The notes: generated by a model not told the origin, from the letters alone. Counted from the first letter of the stretch, positions 34,389 through 44,111 are shown. The stretch: 64,000 nucleotides of DNA from Kitasatospora sp. NBC_00240 (GCF_026342405.1 NZ_JAPEMU010000001.1:6572001-6636000), one strand, 5' to 3'. Made by a program: numbers and translations.

Positions 34389-35063
34389 TCAGGACCGCCA
34401 GTCCCCGGCGAGGGCCGGGCCGAGCTGGTCGAAGTGGCGTTCGATCAGCTCGATCATGCCCTCGGGCCCGGTGTCCTCGGGCTGGGCGGACCACGCCAGG
34501 TGCGCCGAGCGCAGGACCCCGCCGAAGACCGCCGCCATCACCTTGGGGCGCAGGTCGACCGCCGGGTCCAGGCCCTCCCGGGCGGCGAGCAGGCCGGCCA
34601 CCACCTGCTCCTGCTCGGTGATCCGGCGCAGGTGGGCGGCGAGCAGGGTCGGGGTGTCCTCGATCAGCTGCATGAGTTCCAGCGCGGCGGTGACGCCGCT
34701 CGGGCCGTCGTGCCGGCTGCTGGCCAGATCCCGCCAGCACTGGACGATCGAGGCGCGCAGGGCCTGCAGCGGGCTCTCGCCGCCCGGGCGGCCGCGCAGG
34801 CACTCGATGAAGTAGTCCTCGGCGTCGGCCATCACGGCGAGGGCGACCTCGTCCTTGTTGGCGAAGTAGCGGAAGAAGGTGCGCTGCGAGACGTCCACGG
34901 CGGCGGCGATCTCGTCGACCGTGGTGTGTCCGAATCCCTGCCTGAGGAAGAGCCGGTGGGCGGCCTCGACCAGGGCGTCCCTGGTGCGTTGCTTCTTGCG
35001 TTCGCGCAGGCCGACGACCCGGTCGGCCGGGTCGGTGGCGGGGGTCGTGAGCTGCGCGGCCAT
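34389..35063 (-). CDS. TetR-family repressor of the DHA2 exporter
   Basis: A 224-residue regulator. HTH: ALVEAAHRLFLRQGFGHTTVDEIAAAVDVSQRTFFRYFANK (read in parts: TTVDEIAAAVDVSQRTFFRY). The C-terminal helical domain is for ligand binding. Upstream in-frame extension covers the operator region, so ATG 35063 is the sensible start. It is divergent from the exporter gene at 35284, with two perfect palindromes between them. Most likely a drug-responsive repressor of the exporter. Confidence 0.9.
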   Translation of the reverse strand: MAAQLTTPATDPADRVVGLRERKKQRTRDALVEAAHRLFLRQGFGHTTVDEIAAAVDVSQRTFFRYFANKDEVALAVMADAEDYFIECLRGRPGGESPLQALRASIVQCWRDLASSRHDGPSGVTAALELMQLIEDTPTLLAAHLRRITEQEQVVAGLLAAREGLDPAVDLRPKVMAAVFGGVLRSAHLAWSAQPEDTGPEGMIELIERHFDQLGPALAGDWRS

Positions 35064-35117
35064 GGCGGGGGCCTTCCGACTGCGGGTGGGCAGGGGGTCA
35101 GGCCCAACGATAGCGCT

Positions 35118-35180
35118 CTGACAAATGTCAGCCATAGGCAGAAGGCATGGTTTGCCGAATGTCAGTAGCTGACATAATCT
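35118..35180 (+). promoter_or_regulatory. exporter promoter with two TetR operators
   Basis: CTGACAAATGTCAG (35118-35131) and ATGTCAG-TAG-CTGACAT (35159-35175) share the same half-site TGTCAG/CTGACA. TTGCCG (35152-35157) and TAATCT (35175-35180) with a 17-base spacer give a promoter that the second palindrome overlaps. Confidence 0.82.
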
Positions 35181-35283
35181 CCCGGGAGTGGCGTCCGCCG
35201 GGCCGCAGTACTCGTGGGGACGGGTGGGCCCGCGGCGCCACGCCAACGTGCCATGTCGTCAACGCCCCCCGGAGGGCCGTCAG

Positions 35284-36891
35284 ATGAGCCAGTCCGTCGT
35301 CAAGAACACGAAGGCGGACGTCCCGCCGCCGGGCAGGACCGCCCCGGCGGCCAGGCGCCTGCAGGGCCACCCCTGGCTGACCCTGCTGACCGTCGCCGTC
35401 GGCGTCATGATGGTGGCCCTGGACGGCACCATCGTCGCGATCGCCAACCCGGTGATCCAGACCGACCTCAAGGCCTCGCCGGCCGACATCCAGTGGGTGA
35501 CCAGCGGCTACCTGCTGGCCCTCGCGGTCTTCCTGATCACCGCCGGCAAGATCGGCGACCGCTTCGGCCACAAGTCGACCTTCCTGGTCGGCGCGGTGGG
35601 CTTCGCCGCCACCTCGGCCGCGATCGGCTTCGCCGGCAACATCCAGACGGTGATCGCCTTCCGGGTCCTGCAGGGGCTGTTCGGCGCGCTGCTGCAGCCC
35701 GCCGCGCTCGGCCTGCTGCGCGGGGCCTTCCCGGTCGAGAAGCTCAACATGGCGATCGGCATCTGGGCCGGCGTGATCGGCGCCTCCACCGCCGCGGGCC
35801 CGATCGTCGGAGGCCTGCTGGTCGAGCACGTCTCCTGGCAGTCGGTGTTCTTCATCAACATCCCGGTCGGCCTGGCCGCGCTGGCGCTCGGCATCCGGGT
35901 CCTGAAGGACGTCCGGGCCGAGAACGCCTCGAAGTCCTTCGACCTGCCCGGCATCGCGCTGCTCTCGGCGGCGATGTTCATGCTGGTCTGGGGCATCATC
36001 AAGGCCCCCAGCCGGGGCTGGGGCGACACCAGCACGCTGCTCTTCCTGGGCGGCGCGGCGCTCTCCCTGGTGGCCTTCGCGCTCTGGCAGCGGGTCGCCC
36101 GCGACCCGCTGATCCCGCTCAGCCTGTTCCGCTCGGTGCCGCTGTCGGCGGGCACCCTGCTGATGATCCTGATGGCGTTCTCGTTCTTCGGCGCGATCTT
36201 CTTCGTGACCTTCTACCTGCAGAACGTGCACGGCATGTCGCCGGTCGACGCCGGTGTCCACCTGCTCCCGATGACCGGCATGATGATCGTCGGCGCCCCC
36301 GCCGCCGGCGTCGCGATCGGCAAGGTCGGCCCGCGGATCCCGATCGTGGTCGGCATGGTGCTCACCTCCGTCGCGATGTACGGCATGTCCACCCTGGACG
36401 CCGGCTCCGGCAGCGGCGTGATGTCGCTCTGGTTCGTGCTGATGGGCCTGGGCATCAGCCCCGTCCTGGTCGGCGCCACCGAGGTCATCGTCGGCAACGC
36501 CCCGCTGGAGCTGTCCGGCGTGGCGGGCGGCCTCCAGCAGGCCGCGATGCAGGTCGGCGGCAGCCTCGGCACCGCGGTGCTGGGCGCGCTGATGGCCGCC
36601 AAGGTCACCGACGTGCTGCCGGCCAACTGGGCCGCGGCCGGGCTGCCGCCGGTCGAGGGCGCCCAGGCGCAGGGCCTGGAGCAGGCCGCCCAGCTGGGCA
36701 TCGCGCCGCCCCCCGCGCCGGGCACCCCGCAGCAGGTGGTGGACGCGATGGCCACGGCCGTCCACGACTCCTTCGTCAGCGGCATGTCGCTGGCCTTCGC
36801 GGTCGCCGCCGTGGTGGCGTTCGTGGCGGCCCTGCTCGGCCTGCTGACCCGGCGCGGCACCACCGACACCGGCCCGGCCGTGCACATCTGA
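35284..36891 (+). CDS. MFS multidrug exporter, DHA2 (14-TMS) family
   Basis: A 535-residue integral membrane protein with 14 predicted helices. The DHA2 motif LDGTIVAIANPVI lies in helix 1, QWVTSGYLLALAVFLITAGKIGDRFGHK spans helices 2-3 (motif A in GKIGDRFGHK), and RVLQGLFGALLQPAAL follows. It exports drugs or toxic metabolites by proton antiport. GGAGGG precedes ATG 35284. Repression by the divergent TetR protein is indicated by operators in the promoter. Confidence 0.93.
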   Translation: MSQSVVKNTKADVPPPGRTAPAARRLQGHPWLTLLTVAVGVMMVALDGTIVAIANPVIQTDLKASPADIQWVTSGYLLALAVFLITAGKIGDRFGHKSTFLVGAVGFAATSAAIGFAGNIQTVIAFRVLQGLFGALLQPAALGLLRGAFPVEKLNMAIGIWAGVIGASTAAGPIVGGLLVEHVSWQSVFFINIPVGLAALALGIRVLKDVRAENASKSFDLPGIALLSAAMFMLVWGIIKAPSRGWGDTSTLLFLGGAALSLVAFALWQRVARDPLIPLSLFRSVPLSAGTLLMILMAFSFFGAIFFVTFYLQNVHGMSPVDAGVHLLPMTGMMIVGAPAAGVAIGKVGPRIPIVVGMVLTSVAMYGMSTLDAGSGSGVMSLWFVLMGLGISPVLVGATEVIVGNAPLELSGVAGGLQQAAMQVGGSLGTAVLGALMAAKVTDVLPANWAAAGLPPVEGAQAQGLEQAAQLGIAPPPAPGTPQQVVDAMATAVHDSFVSGMSLAFAVAAVVAFVAALLGLLTRRGTTDTGPAVHI

Positions 36892-37048
36892 CCGTTCGGG
36901 CTCCCGCCCCTGGCGCCGCCGCGTGCGGCGCCGGGGGCGTCGGCGCCGGGGCGGCCGGTCCGCCGCCATCCGACGGACCGTCCGTTTCACCCGGCCGCCG
37001 AAGGTGTGGCGCCTTGCACGCGGACCGGGCGCACGGTGGGGTGGGCGC

Positions 37049-38599
37049 ATGACCAGCCACGATGCCATCGGTACGGAGCGGCCGCCGGGCCCCGGCCGGC
37101 GGAGGGCGGCGCGGGCCGCCGCCCTGCTCGCCCGGCCGGGGGTGTTCGGCGCCGCCGCCGGCGCGGCCACGACCCTGCTCATGGCCGCCCGAATCTTCCT
37201 GCCGGGCGCGGTCGGGATGGCCGACAACGGCGACGGCCCGCGACGGATGTGCGCCCTGGGGACCGTCGCCCAGGTGGACCCCGGCTCCGCCCCCTGGTGG
37301 GCGTTCGTCAACTTCGGTTACGTCCGCGCCGAGCCCGGCATGTGCGACCCGGCCGCCACGTACCGCAGCAGCGGGAACCTGCTGCTGCGCCTGGCCCGGC
37401 CGCTCGGGCACTGGCTCGGCCTGCCGGGCGAGCTGGACCTCCGGGCGCTCGCGGTGCTCTTCTGCCTCCTCGCGGGCCTCGCCCTCGGCGTGTTCGCGGC
37501 CGCGCTGCGCGGCGGCCTGGCGGCGCGCTCGCTGGTCTGCCTGGCCCTGTTCGCGGTGGTCGGCGACAGCATTTTCGCGGGGTACGCCGCCTCGCCGTAC
37601 AGCGAGACGGCGGGCCTGCTCGGCATCCTCGCGGCGACCGCCGGGGCGGCCCACCTGGGCGGCTCCGCGCGGGCCCGGCTCGGTGGGCTGCTGGTCCTCA
37701 CCGCCGGTGCGGTGCTCGCGGTCGCCTCGAAGACCCAGTCGGTCTCGATGGTGCTGCCGTTCGCCGTCCTGCTGCTGCTCAGCCCCGTCCCGGTGGGCCG
37801 TGCCGCCGGCCGGCTCGCGGGCCGGGCGCTGCCGCTGCTCGCGGCGGCCCTGATCGCGGTGACCGGTGTGGTCACCCTGCAGTGGCAGACCGAGCCGTTC
37901 AAGGTGATCAACCCCACCGAGGTGGTGTTCGTGGGGCTGCTCGGCAACAGCCCCGACCCGGCCGCCTCGGCGGTCGAGCTGGGCCTGCCCGAGGACTTCG
38001 CGCAGTACGCCGGGCGGAGCTGGTGGACGCCGGAGCCGCCGCAGAGCGACCCGCGCTGGCCCGAGGTCCGGGACCGGATGACCTACGGCACCATCGCCGG
38101 GTTCCTGCTCCGCAACCCGGGCATCGCCGCCGACATCGCCGTGGGCGCCGTCGAGGACTTCGACGCCGCCCGGCCCACCTACCTCGGGTCCTACCCGGTG
38201 GACGCGGGGGAGCAGCCCGGGGCCCAGGAATCGCGGCTGGCGGTGTTCGGAGCGCTGCTGCGCTTCCTGGGCGGGGGCACGGTGCTGCTGATCGTTCTGG
38301 CGCTGGGCACGGTCGCGGCCTGCCGGCTGCGCGCCCTGCGGCACCAGCCGCGCCGCCGGGCCCTGGTCGCGGCGCTGCTCTGCCTGGCCGGCCTCGCGGG
38401 CGTCCAGTTCCTGACCGCCGCGTACGGCGAGGCGATCGAGGGGGTCAAGCACCAGGTGTTCTCGATCTACGCGGCCGGGATCGCCCTGGTGATGACCGCG
38501 GCCGCGGCGCTGTGCGCTCCCTCGCCGGACGCGTTCGGCGGGGGAGCGCTGCCGCCGCCGCGGCAGGAGCCGGCCCGCGTGCCGGAGTCGGTCGGCTAG
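37049..38599 (+). CDS. large polytopic membrane protein
   Basis: A 516-residue protein with about ten hydrophobic segments. A soluble loop near residues 60-115 contains GMADNGDGPRRMC and Cys residues. The DNGD near the first luminal loop and the overall helix pattern resemble GT-C-type glycosyltransferases or other glycan-handling proteins, but no firm family is recognised. It is 157 bases downstream of the exporter and probably not coregulated. Codon use is typical of the host. Confidence 0.7.
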   Translation: MTSHDAIGTERPPGPGRRRAARAAALLARPGVFGAAAGAATTLLMAARIFLPGAVGMADNGDGPRRMCALGTVAQVDPGSAPWWAFVNFGYVRAEPGMCDPAATYRSSGNLLLRLARPLGHWLGLPGELDLRALAVLFCLLAGLALGVFAAALRGGLAARSLVCLALFAVVGDSIFAGYAASPYSETAGLLGILAATAGAAHLGGSARARLGGLLVLTAGAVLAVASKTQSVSMVLPFAVLLLLSPVPVGRAAGRLAGRALPLLAAALIAVTGVVTLQWQTEPFKVINPTEVVFVGLLGNSPDPAASAVELGLPEDFAQYAGRSWWTPEPPQSDPRWPEVRDRMTYGTIAGFLLRNPGIAADIAVGAVEDFDAARPTYLGSYPVDAGEQPGAQESRLAVFGALLRFLGGGTVLLIVLALGTVAACRLRALRHQPRRRALVAALLCLAGLAGVQFLTAAYGEAIEGVKHQVFSIYAAGIALVMTAAAALCAPSPDAFGGGALPPPRQEPARVPESVG

Positions 38600-38680
38600 C
38601 GGTCGGGCAGGCGGACGGCGGGCGGCGGGCGGCGGACGGCGGACGGCAGGCAGGCGGTGGGCGGTCGGCGGTGGCCGGTC

Positions 38681-38734
38681 GCCCACCGCCCTTTGCGTCG
38701 CCCACCGCCCTTTGCGTCGCCCACCGCCGCTCTG
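38681..38734. repeat. 19-bp direct repeat
   Basis: GCCCACCGCCCTTTGCGTC occurs at 38681-38699 and 38700-38718 exactly, with a partial third copy following. It sits between the membrane protein and the converging photolyase gene. Confidence 0.85.
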
Positions 38735-38769
38735 CACGGCCCTTCGCCGCTCTTCGGTGGGCCGGTGCA

Positions 38770-40086
38770 CTACCGGCTGCGGCCCCGCAGGAACCGGCCG
38801 GTGTCGAGGTCGACCAGCGGCGCCGGGTAGTCCGGCCGCTCGGCGAGCAGCCAGGGCCGGTGCACGGCCGCCCCGGGGATGTGCGCCAGCTCCGGGACCC
38901 AGCGGCGGACGTACGCCCCGTCCGGGTCGAAGCGCTTGGCCTGGGTGAGCGGGTTGAGCACCCGGTTGGGGCGGGTGTCGGTGCCGGTGCCGGCCACCCA
39001 CTGCCAGTTCAGCTGGTTGTTGGCCACGTCGCCGTCGACCAGCAGGGAGAGGAAGTGCGCGGCGCCGGCCCGCCAGTCCAGGTAGAGGGTCTTGGCGAGG
39101 AAGCTCGCGGTCAGCAGCCGGGCCCGGTTGTGCATCCAGCCCTCGTGGGCGAGCTGGCGCATCCCGGCGTCCACGATCGGGTAGCCGGTCCGGCCGGCCT
39201 TCCAGGCGGCCAGCTCGGTCTCGTCCTGGCGCCAGTGGTCGCCGCGCGGCCGGTAGTCGCGGTGGGCGGCGTCCGGGCGGGCGGCGAGCACCTGGTGGTG
39301 GAAGTCGCGCCAGACCAGCTGCCGGACGAAGGCCTCCGCGCCCGCGCCGCCGCGCCGCTCGGCGAGCGCGACCAGCTCGGTGGCGGAGAGGCAGCCGAAG
39401 TGCAGGTAGGGGGAGAGCCGGGACGTCCCGTCGCCGGCCAGGTCGTCGTGCACCTCCTCGTACTCGCCGACCTGCCAGGCCGTCCAGCGTGCGCGGCCGG
39501 CCGTCTCACCGCCCTCGGGCAGCCCGGGGGAGTCCGGCCGGGCCTGCGGCAGCGGGCCGTCCGGGACGCCGTCCGGGACTCGTACGGTGCGCGGGGCGGC
39601 CACCGGGTGCCGCCGCTGGGCGGAGCGCCAGGCCCGCAGGTACGGGGTGAAGACCGCGTAGTGGTCCTTGCCGGCGGGGGTCACGGCGCCGGGGGCGAGG
39701 GCGGTCAGCACCGCGTCGTGCACCCGCAGCCGGTCGCCGAGGGCCTCCCGCAGGGCGCTCTCCCGGCGCTGGGCGAAGCCGCTCACCCCGGCGGCCACGT
39801 GCACCGAGACCGCGTCGGTGGCGGCCGCCAGGCGGGCGGTCTTGGCGGCCACCGGGCCGCGCCGCAGGACCAGCCGCCCGCCCCTGGACCGCAGCCCGGC
39901 GTCGAGGTCGGCCAGGCAGCCGGCGAGGAAGGCGGACCGGTTGGGGACGGCGAAGCCCGTGGCGGCCACGCCGTCGTCCAGGACGAACAGCGGCACCACC
40001 TCGTCGGCGTCGGCGAGGGCGGCCCGGAGCACGGGGTTGTCGTGCAGCCGCAGGTCCTGGGTGAAGAGCGCGATGGAGACGGACAC
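38770..40086 (-). CDS. phr: deoxyribodipyrimidine photolyase
   Basis: A 438-residue cryptochrome/photolyase. An N-terminal Rossmann-like antenna domain (VSIALFTQDLRLHDNPVL) and a C-terminal FAD domain are both present. The C-terminal domain has WRDFHHQVL, EGWMHNRARLLTASFLAKT and DVANNQLNWQWVAGTGTD, a Class I CPD photolyase pattern. It repairs UV-induced cyclobutane dimers in light. Start is GTG 40086 with GAGGGG upstream. No neighbour shares the function. Confidence 0.95.
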   Translation of the reverse strand: MSVSIALFTQDLRLHDNPVLRAALADADEVVPLFVLDDGVAATGFAVPNRSAFLAGCLADLDAGLRSRGGRLVLRRGPVAAKTARLAAATDAVSVHVAAGVSGFAQRRESALREALGDRLRVHDAVLTALAPGAVTPAGKDHYAVFTPYLRAWRSAQRRHPVAAPRTVRVPDGVPDGPLPQARPDSPGLPEGGETAGRARWTAWQVGEYEEVHDDLAGDGTSRLSPYLHFGCLSATELVALAERRGGAGAEAFVRQLVWRDFHHQVLAARPDAAHRDYRPRGDHWRQDETELAAWKAGRTGYPIVDAGMRQLAHEGWMHNRARLLTASFLAKTLYLDWRAGAAHFLSLLVDGDVANNQLNWQWVAGTGTDTRPNRVLNPLTQAKRFDPDGAYVRRWVPELAHIPGAAVHRPWLLAERPDYPAPLVDLDTGRFLRGRSR

Positions 40087-40192
40087 CCCTCATGGCTACC
40101 GCCGCGGGGCCGGCCGGCGGGGCCGACACGCCCGGTCTTCGCCCGGCGAACACCAGTCCGGCAGGGGATCGAGGGGCGAGCGGGAAAGCCGA

Positions 40193-40225
40193 AGGGCCGG
40201 ACTCCCCGGGGGGGAGTCCGGCCCT
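40193..40225 (-). terminator. terminator after aceE
   Basis: AGGGCCGGACTCCCC pairs perfectly with GGGGAGTCCGGCCCT over a 3-base centre, 31 bases after the aceE stop. Confidence 0.88.
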
Positions 40226-40255
40226 CACGTGCCTACCGGATCAGGGGCTGCCCGA

Positions 40256-43006
40256 TCAGGCTTCGCCGCCGGCGGAGCCCGGGTCGGCGGAGGCGACGTC
40301 GAGCAGCTGGTAGCGGTCGATCGCCTCCTTCAGCGCGCTGCGGTCGACCTTGCCCTGCTTGGCGAGCTCGGTGAGCACGCTCAGGACCACCGACTGGGCG
40401 TCGATGTGGAAGAACCGGCGGGCGGCGCCACGGGTGTCGGCGAAGCCGAAGCCGTCCGCACCCAGCGACTGCCACTGGCCCGGGACCCAGCGCGAGATCT
40501 GGTCCGGCACCGCGCGCATCCAGTCGGACACAGCGACGAACGGGCCCTCGGAGCCGGTGAGCTTCTGCGTCACGTACGGGACGCGCTGCGGCTCCTCCGG
40601 GTGCAGGAGGTTGAACTCCTCGGCCTCCACCGCGTCGCGGCGCAGCTCGTTCCAGGAGGTCGCCGACCAGACGTCGGCCTTGACGTTCCACTCCTCGGCG
40701 AGGATGCGCTGGGCCTCCAGGGCCCACGGCACCGCCACGCCCGAGGCGAGGATCTGGGCCGGGATCTGGCCCGCGGTCGCCGGGGCGTACCGGTGCAGAC
40801 CCTTGAGGATGCCCTCGACGTCGACGTTCTCCGGCTCGGCCGGCATCTTGTACGGCTCGTTGTAGAGCGTGATGTAGTAGAAGACGTCCTCGCCGTGCGG
40901 GAACTCCGCCGACGAGCCGTACATCCGCCGGATGCCGTCCTGCATGATGTGCGCGATCTCGAAGCCGTACGCGGGGTCGTACGCGACGACGCCCGGGTTG
41001 GTCGAGGCGAGCAGGTGCGAGTGGCCGTCCGCGTGCTGCAGGCCCTCACCGGTCAGCGTGGTGCGGCCCGCCGTGGCGCCCATCACGAAACCGCGGGCCA
41101 GCTGGTCGGCCATCTGCCAGAACTGGTCGCCGGTGCGCTGGAACCCGAACATCGAGTAGAAGACGTACACCGGGATCAGCGGCTCGCCGTGCGTCGCGTA
41201 CGACGAACCGGCGGCGATCAGCGAGGCGGTGCAACCCGCCTCGGAGATGCCGTCGTGCAGCATCTGGCCGGTCGGGGACTCCTTGTAGGCGAGCAGCAGA
41301 TCACGGTCGACCGACTCGTAGGTCTGGCCGAGCGGGTTGTAGATCTTCGCCGACGGGAAGAGCGAGTCCATGCCGAAGGTGCGGTACTCGTCGGGAGCGA
41401 TCGGCACGAACCGGTTGCCGATGCCCTTGTCCCGCATGAGGTCCTTGAGCACCCGGACGAACGCCATGGTGGTGGCGATGGTCTGGTTGCCGGACCCCTT
41501 CTTGACCGCCTTGTAGGCCTCGTCGCCCGGGAGCTCCAGCTTGCGCGGCCGCACCTTGCGGGTCGGCATGTAGCCGCCCAGCTCCTTGCGGCGGTCGTGC
41601 ATGTACTGGATCTCTTCGGAGTCCTTGCCCGGGTGGTAGTAGGGCGGGTAGCCCTCGTCGAGCTGCTTGTCCGTGATCGGCAGGTGCAGCCGGTCGCGGA
41701 AGCGCTTGAGGTCCTCGGTCGTGAGCTTCTTCATCTGGTGGGTCGCGTTGCGGCCCTCGAAGTTCGGACCGAGCGTCCAGCCCTTGACGGTCTGGGCGAG
41801 GATGACCGTCGGCTGGCCGGTGTGCTCGCGGGCCGCCTTGAACGCCGCGTACACCTTGGCGTGGTCGTGGCCGCCGCGACCCAGGTGCTGGATCTGCTGG
41901 TCGGTCATGTCCTCGACCATCTTGCGCAGCCGCAGGTCACCGCCGAAGAAGTGGTCGCGGATGTAGCCGCCGGTCTCGGTGGCGTAGGTCTGGAACTGGC
42001 CGTCCACCGTGGTGTTCAGCTTGTTGACCAGCACACCGTCGCGGTCCTGGGCGAGCAGCGGGTCCCAGCTGCGGTCCCAGATGAGCTTGATCACGTTCCA
42101 GCCGGCGCCGCGGAACTGCGACTCCAGCTCCTGGATGATCTTGCCGTTGCCGCGGACCGGGCCGTCGAGGCGCTGCAGGTTGCAGTTGACGACGAAGGTC
42201 AGGTTGTCCAGGCCCTCGCGCGCCGCCAGCGACAGCTGGCCGAGCGACTCCGGCTCGTCCATCTCGCCGTCGCCGAGGAAGGCGTACACGTGCGAGTCGG
42301 AGGTGTCCTTGATGCCGCGGTGCTCCAGGTAGCGGTTCATCCGCGCCTGGTAGATCGCACCGAGCGGGCCGAGGCCCATCGAGACGGTCGGGAACTCCCA
42401 GAAGTCCGGCATCAGCCGCGGGTGCGGGTAGCTGGACAGACCGTACGGCGCCTTGGACTTCTCCTGACGGAAGGCGTCGAGCTGCTGCTCGGTGAGCCGG
42501 TCCAGCAGGAAGGCGCGGGCGTAGATGCCGGGGGAGGCGTGGCCCTGGAAGAAGATCTGGTCGCCGGACTCGCCGTCCGCGTCCTTGCCCCGGAAGAAGT
42601 AGTTGAAGCCCACGTCGTACAGCGACGCGGACGAGGCGAAGGTGGCGATGTGGCCACCGACACCGATACCCGGGCGCTGGGCCCGGGAGACCATCACGGC
42701 CGCGTTCCAGCGGGTCGCGTTGAGGACCTTGCGCTCGATCTCCTCGTTGCCGGGGAAGAAGGGCTCGTCCTTGGTCGCGATGGTGTTGACGTAGTCCGTG
42801 CTGCGCATCTCGGGCACGGCGACACGCTTCTCGCGGGCGCGCTCGATCAGGCGGAGCATCAAGTAACGGGCACGCTCACGTCCCCGCTCGTCGATGGCCG
42901 CGTCAAGCGACTCCAGCCATTCCGCGGTCTCCTCGGGATCGAAGTCCGGGACCTGACTCGGAAGGCCGCCAATGATGATCGGGTTGCGATCGGATCCGGA
43001 AGCCAC
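40256..43006 (-). CDS. aceE: pyruvate dehydrogenase E1 component, homodimeric type
   Basis: A 916-residue thiamine-diphosphate enzyme. The ThDP motif starts GDGEMDEPES (about 265) and ends NLTFVVNCN. It decarboxylates pyruvate and acetylates the lipoyl group of E2, feeding acetyl-CoA to the TCA cycle and, with the fab operon elsewhere in this window, fatty acids. The length matches the homodimeric E1 of actinomycetes. GTG start with GAAGGA upstream. The E2 and E3 genes are not here. It diverges from DUF3052 across a 615-base region. Confidence 0.97.
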   Translation of the reverse strand: MASGSDRNPIIIGGLPSQVPDFDPEETAEWLESLDAAIDERGRERARYLMLRLIERAREKRVAVPEMRSTDYVNTIATKDEPFFPGNEEIERKVLNATRWNAAVMVSRAQRPGIGVGGHIATFASSASLYDVGFNYFFRGKDADGESGDQIFFQGHASPGIYARAFLLDRLTEQQLDAFRQEKSKAPYGLSSYPHPRLMPDFWEFPTVSMGLGPLGAIYQARMNRYLEHRGIKDTSDSHVYAFLGDGEMDEPESLGQLSLAAREGLDNLTFVVNCNLQRLDGPVRGNGKIIQELESQFRGAGWNVIKLIWDRSWDPLLAQDRDGVLVNKLNTTVDGQFQTYATETGGYIRDHFFGGDLRLRKMVEDMTDQQIQHLGRGGHDHAKVYAAFKAAREHTGQPTVILAQTVKGWTLGPNFEGRNATHQMKKLTTEDLKRFRDRLHLPITDKQLDEGYPPYYHPGKDSEEIQYMHDRRKELGGYMPTRKVRPRKLELPGDEAYKAVKKGSGNQTIATTMAFVRVLKDLMRDKGIGNRFVPIAPDEYRTFGMDSLFPSAKIYNPLGQTYESVDRDLLLAYKESPTGQMLHDGISEAGCTASLIAAGSSYATHGEPLIPVYVFYSMFGFQRTGDQFWQMADQLARGFVMGATAGRTTLTGEGLQHADGHSHLLASTNPGVVAYDPAYGFEIAHIMQDGIRRMYGSSAEFPHGEDVFYYITLYNEPYKMPAEPENVDVEGILKGLHRYAPATAGQIPAQILASGVAVPWALEAQRILAEEWNVKADVWSATSWNELRRDAVEAEEFNLLHPEEPQRVPYVTQKLTGSEGPFVAVSDWMRAVPDQISRWVPGQWQSLGADGFGFADTRGAARRFFHIDAQSVVLSVLTELAKQGKVDRSALKEAIDRYQLLDVASADPGSAGGEA

Positions 43007-43621
43007 GCTGTTCCTTCACTGTCGGTCGAAACTGAGGTGTGTCGCGCCGCCTCCATCGTGTACCGAAACTCGGAGAGCCGTCATCTCTACCGATGGGTAA
43101 CCGTTCCGCCTGGTGGGCGGGCCGGTCATGAGGTGTGCGGCAGGCTCCGTTGCCTGGCTCGCGCACCCCCGGGTCGTTACGAAGAGGTGGTCCGACCTTT
43201 ACCTGCTGTGCCTGCTGTGCCTGCGGCCCTGGAATTCGGTCCAGGTCCCCAGGCTCTCCAGGCCTTCAGGCACCCTTCCGTCCGATGGGCGGACGGTCGG
43301 GCTGAGGGCCAACAGGAGACTCTACGCCCGCGGGTACACCGGTTCCGAATGCCGTTCGCATCTCGGGCAGGCGTACGCCCCGTGTACGCCGGTCGGGTGC
43401 CTGCGGGCGCCACCCCGGCGAGCGCCTCGCGCGGCGCGGCCGACCGGGGCAGACAGGGGCAAATGGGTGTGATTACCGACACGTCCAGCGGCGTGTCTTG
43501 CCACAAGTCGTCAACCTTTGGGTGGGATCGGGGGCCGGGTACTTGCGCGAACCGCCGCGCCCGTGTGGACTACGGCCAAGCCTCGGCATGGATGCCGAGC
43601 CGAATACTGGAGGTTATTCCC
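43007..43621. promoter_or_regulatory. long divergent intergenic region aceE / DUF3052
   Basis: 615 bases without a credible gene. Features: CCTGCTGTG tandem units at about 43200-43225; an AT-richer section at 43007-43110 preceding aceE; and TTGCGC (43543-43548) with a -10-like TGGACT/GACTAC 17-19 bases on, reading toward DUF3052. GGAGG of the DUF3052 start is at about 43609. This length suggests multiple promoters or a leader RNA. Confidence 0.5.
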
Positions 43622-44059
43622 GTGAGCGCGACCGCGGACCCCGCGGACAAGTCCAACCCGGCGCACCGTCTCGGCTTCGAAGAAGGCCAGATCGTCCAGG
43701 AGCTCGGGTACGACGATGACACTGACCAGGATCTCCGCGAAGGCATTGAGGAGATCACCGGTACGGATCTCGTCGACGAGGACTACGACGACGTCGCCGA
43801 CGCCGTTCTGCTGTGGCACCGCGAGGAGGACGGGGATCTCACCGATGCCCTCGTCGACGCCCAGGAATACCTGGCCGACGGCGGGCTGGTGTGGCTGTTG
43901 ACCCCCAAGACGGGCCGTGACGGGCACGTCGAGGCCCATGAGATCGCGGACGCCGCCAAGACCGCCGGTCTCTCCCAGACGAGCTCGGTGGCCGTCGCCA
44001 AGGACTGGGCCGGCACCCGCCTCGCGACCCCGAAGGCGGCGAAGTCGGGCAAGCGCTGA
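43622..44059 (+). CDS. DUF3052 family protein
   Basis: A 145-residue acidic cytosolic protein. It opens SATADPADKSNPAHRLGF and contains an Asp/Glu-rich segment (TDQDLREGIEEITGTDLVDEDYDDV), then GLVWLLTPKTGRDGHVE and a C-terminal SSVAVAKDWAGTRL motif. The family is actinobacterial and regularly adjacent to aceE. Its mechanism is unknown. GTG 43622 is preceded by GGAGG. The conserved pairing suggests a link to central metabolism or respiration, unproven. Confidence 0.87.
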   Translation: MSATADPADKSNPAHRLGFEEGQIVQELGYDDDTDQDLREGIEEITGTDLVDEDYDDVADAVLLWHREEDGDLTDALVDAQEYLADGGLVWLLTPKTGRDGHVEAHEIADAAKTAGLSQTSSVAVAKDWAGTRLATPKAAKSGKR

Positions 44060-44079
44060 GCGCCGGAGAAGCCTGGAAC

Positions 44080-44111
44080 GGGCCCCGCTGGAGCTTCCTC
44101 CAGCGGGGCCC
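44080..44111 (+). terminator. terminator after DUF3052
   Basis: GGGCCCCGCTGGAG pairs with CTCCAGCGGGGCCC around a CTTC loop, 21 bases after the stop codon. Confidence 0.9.

Noticed and set aside
40095..40190. Photolyase start further upstream
   Set aside because: The GTG at 40086 has GAGGGG upstream and gives the usual N-terminus; the upstream frame has no homologous residues.
42900..43166. Overlapping small gene on the minus strand upstream of aceE
   Set aside because: It runs into the aceE coding region in another frame and has no supporting motif or start site.
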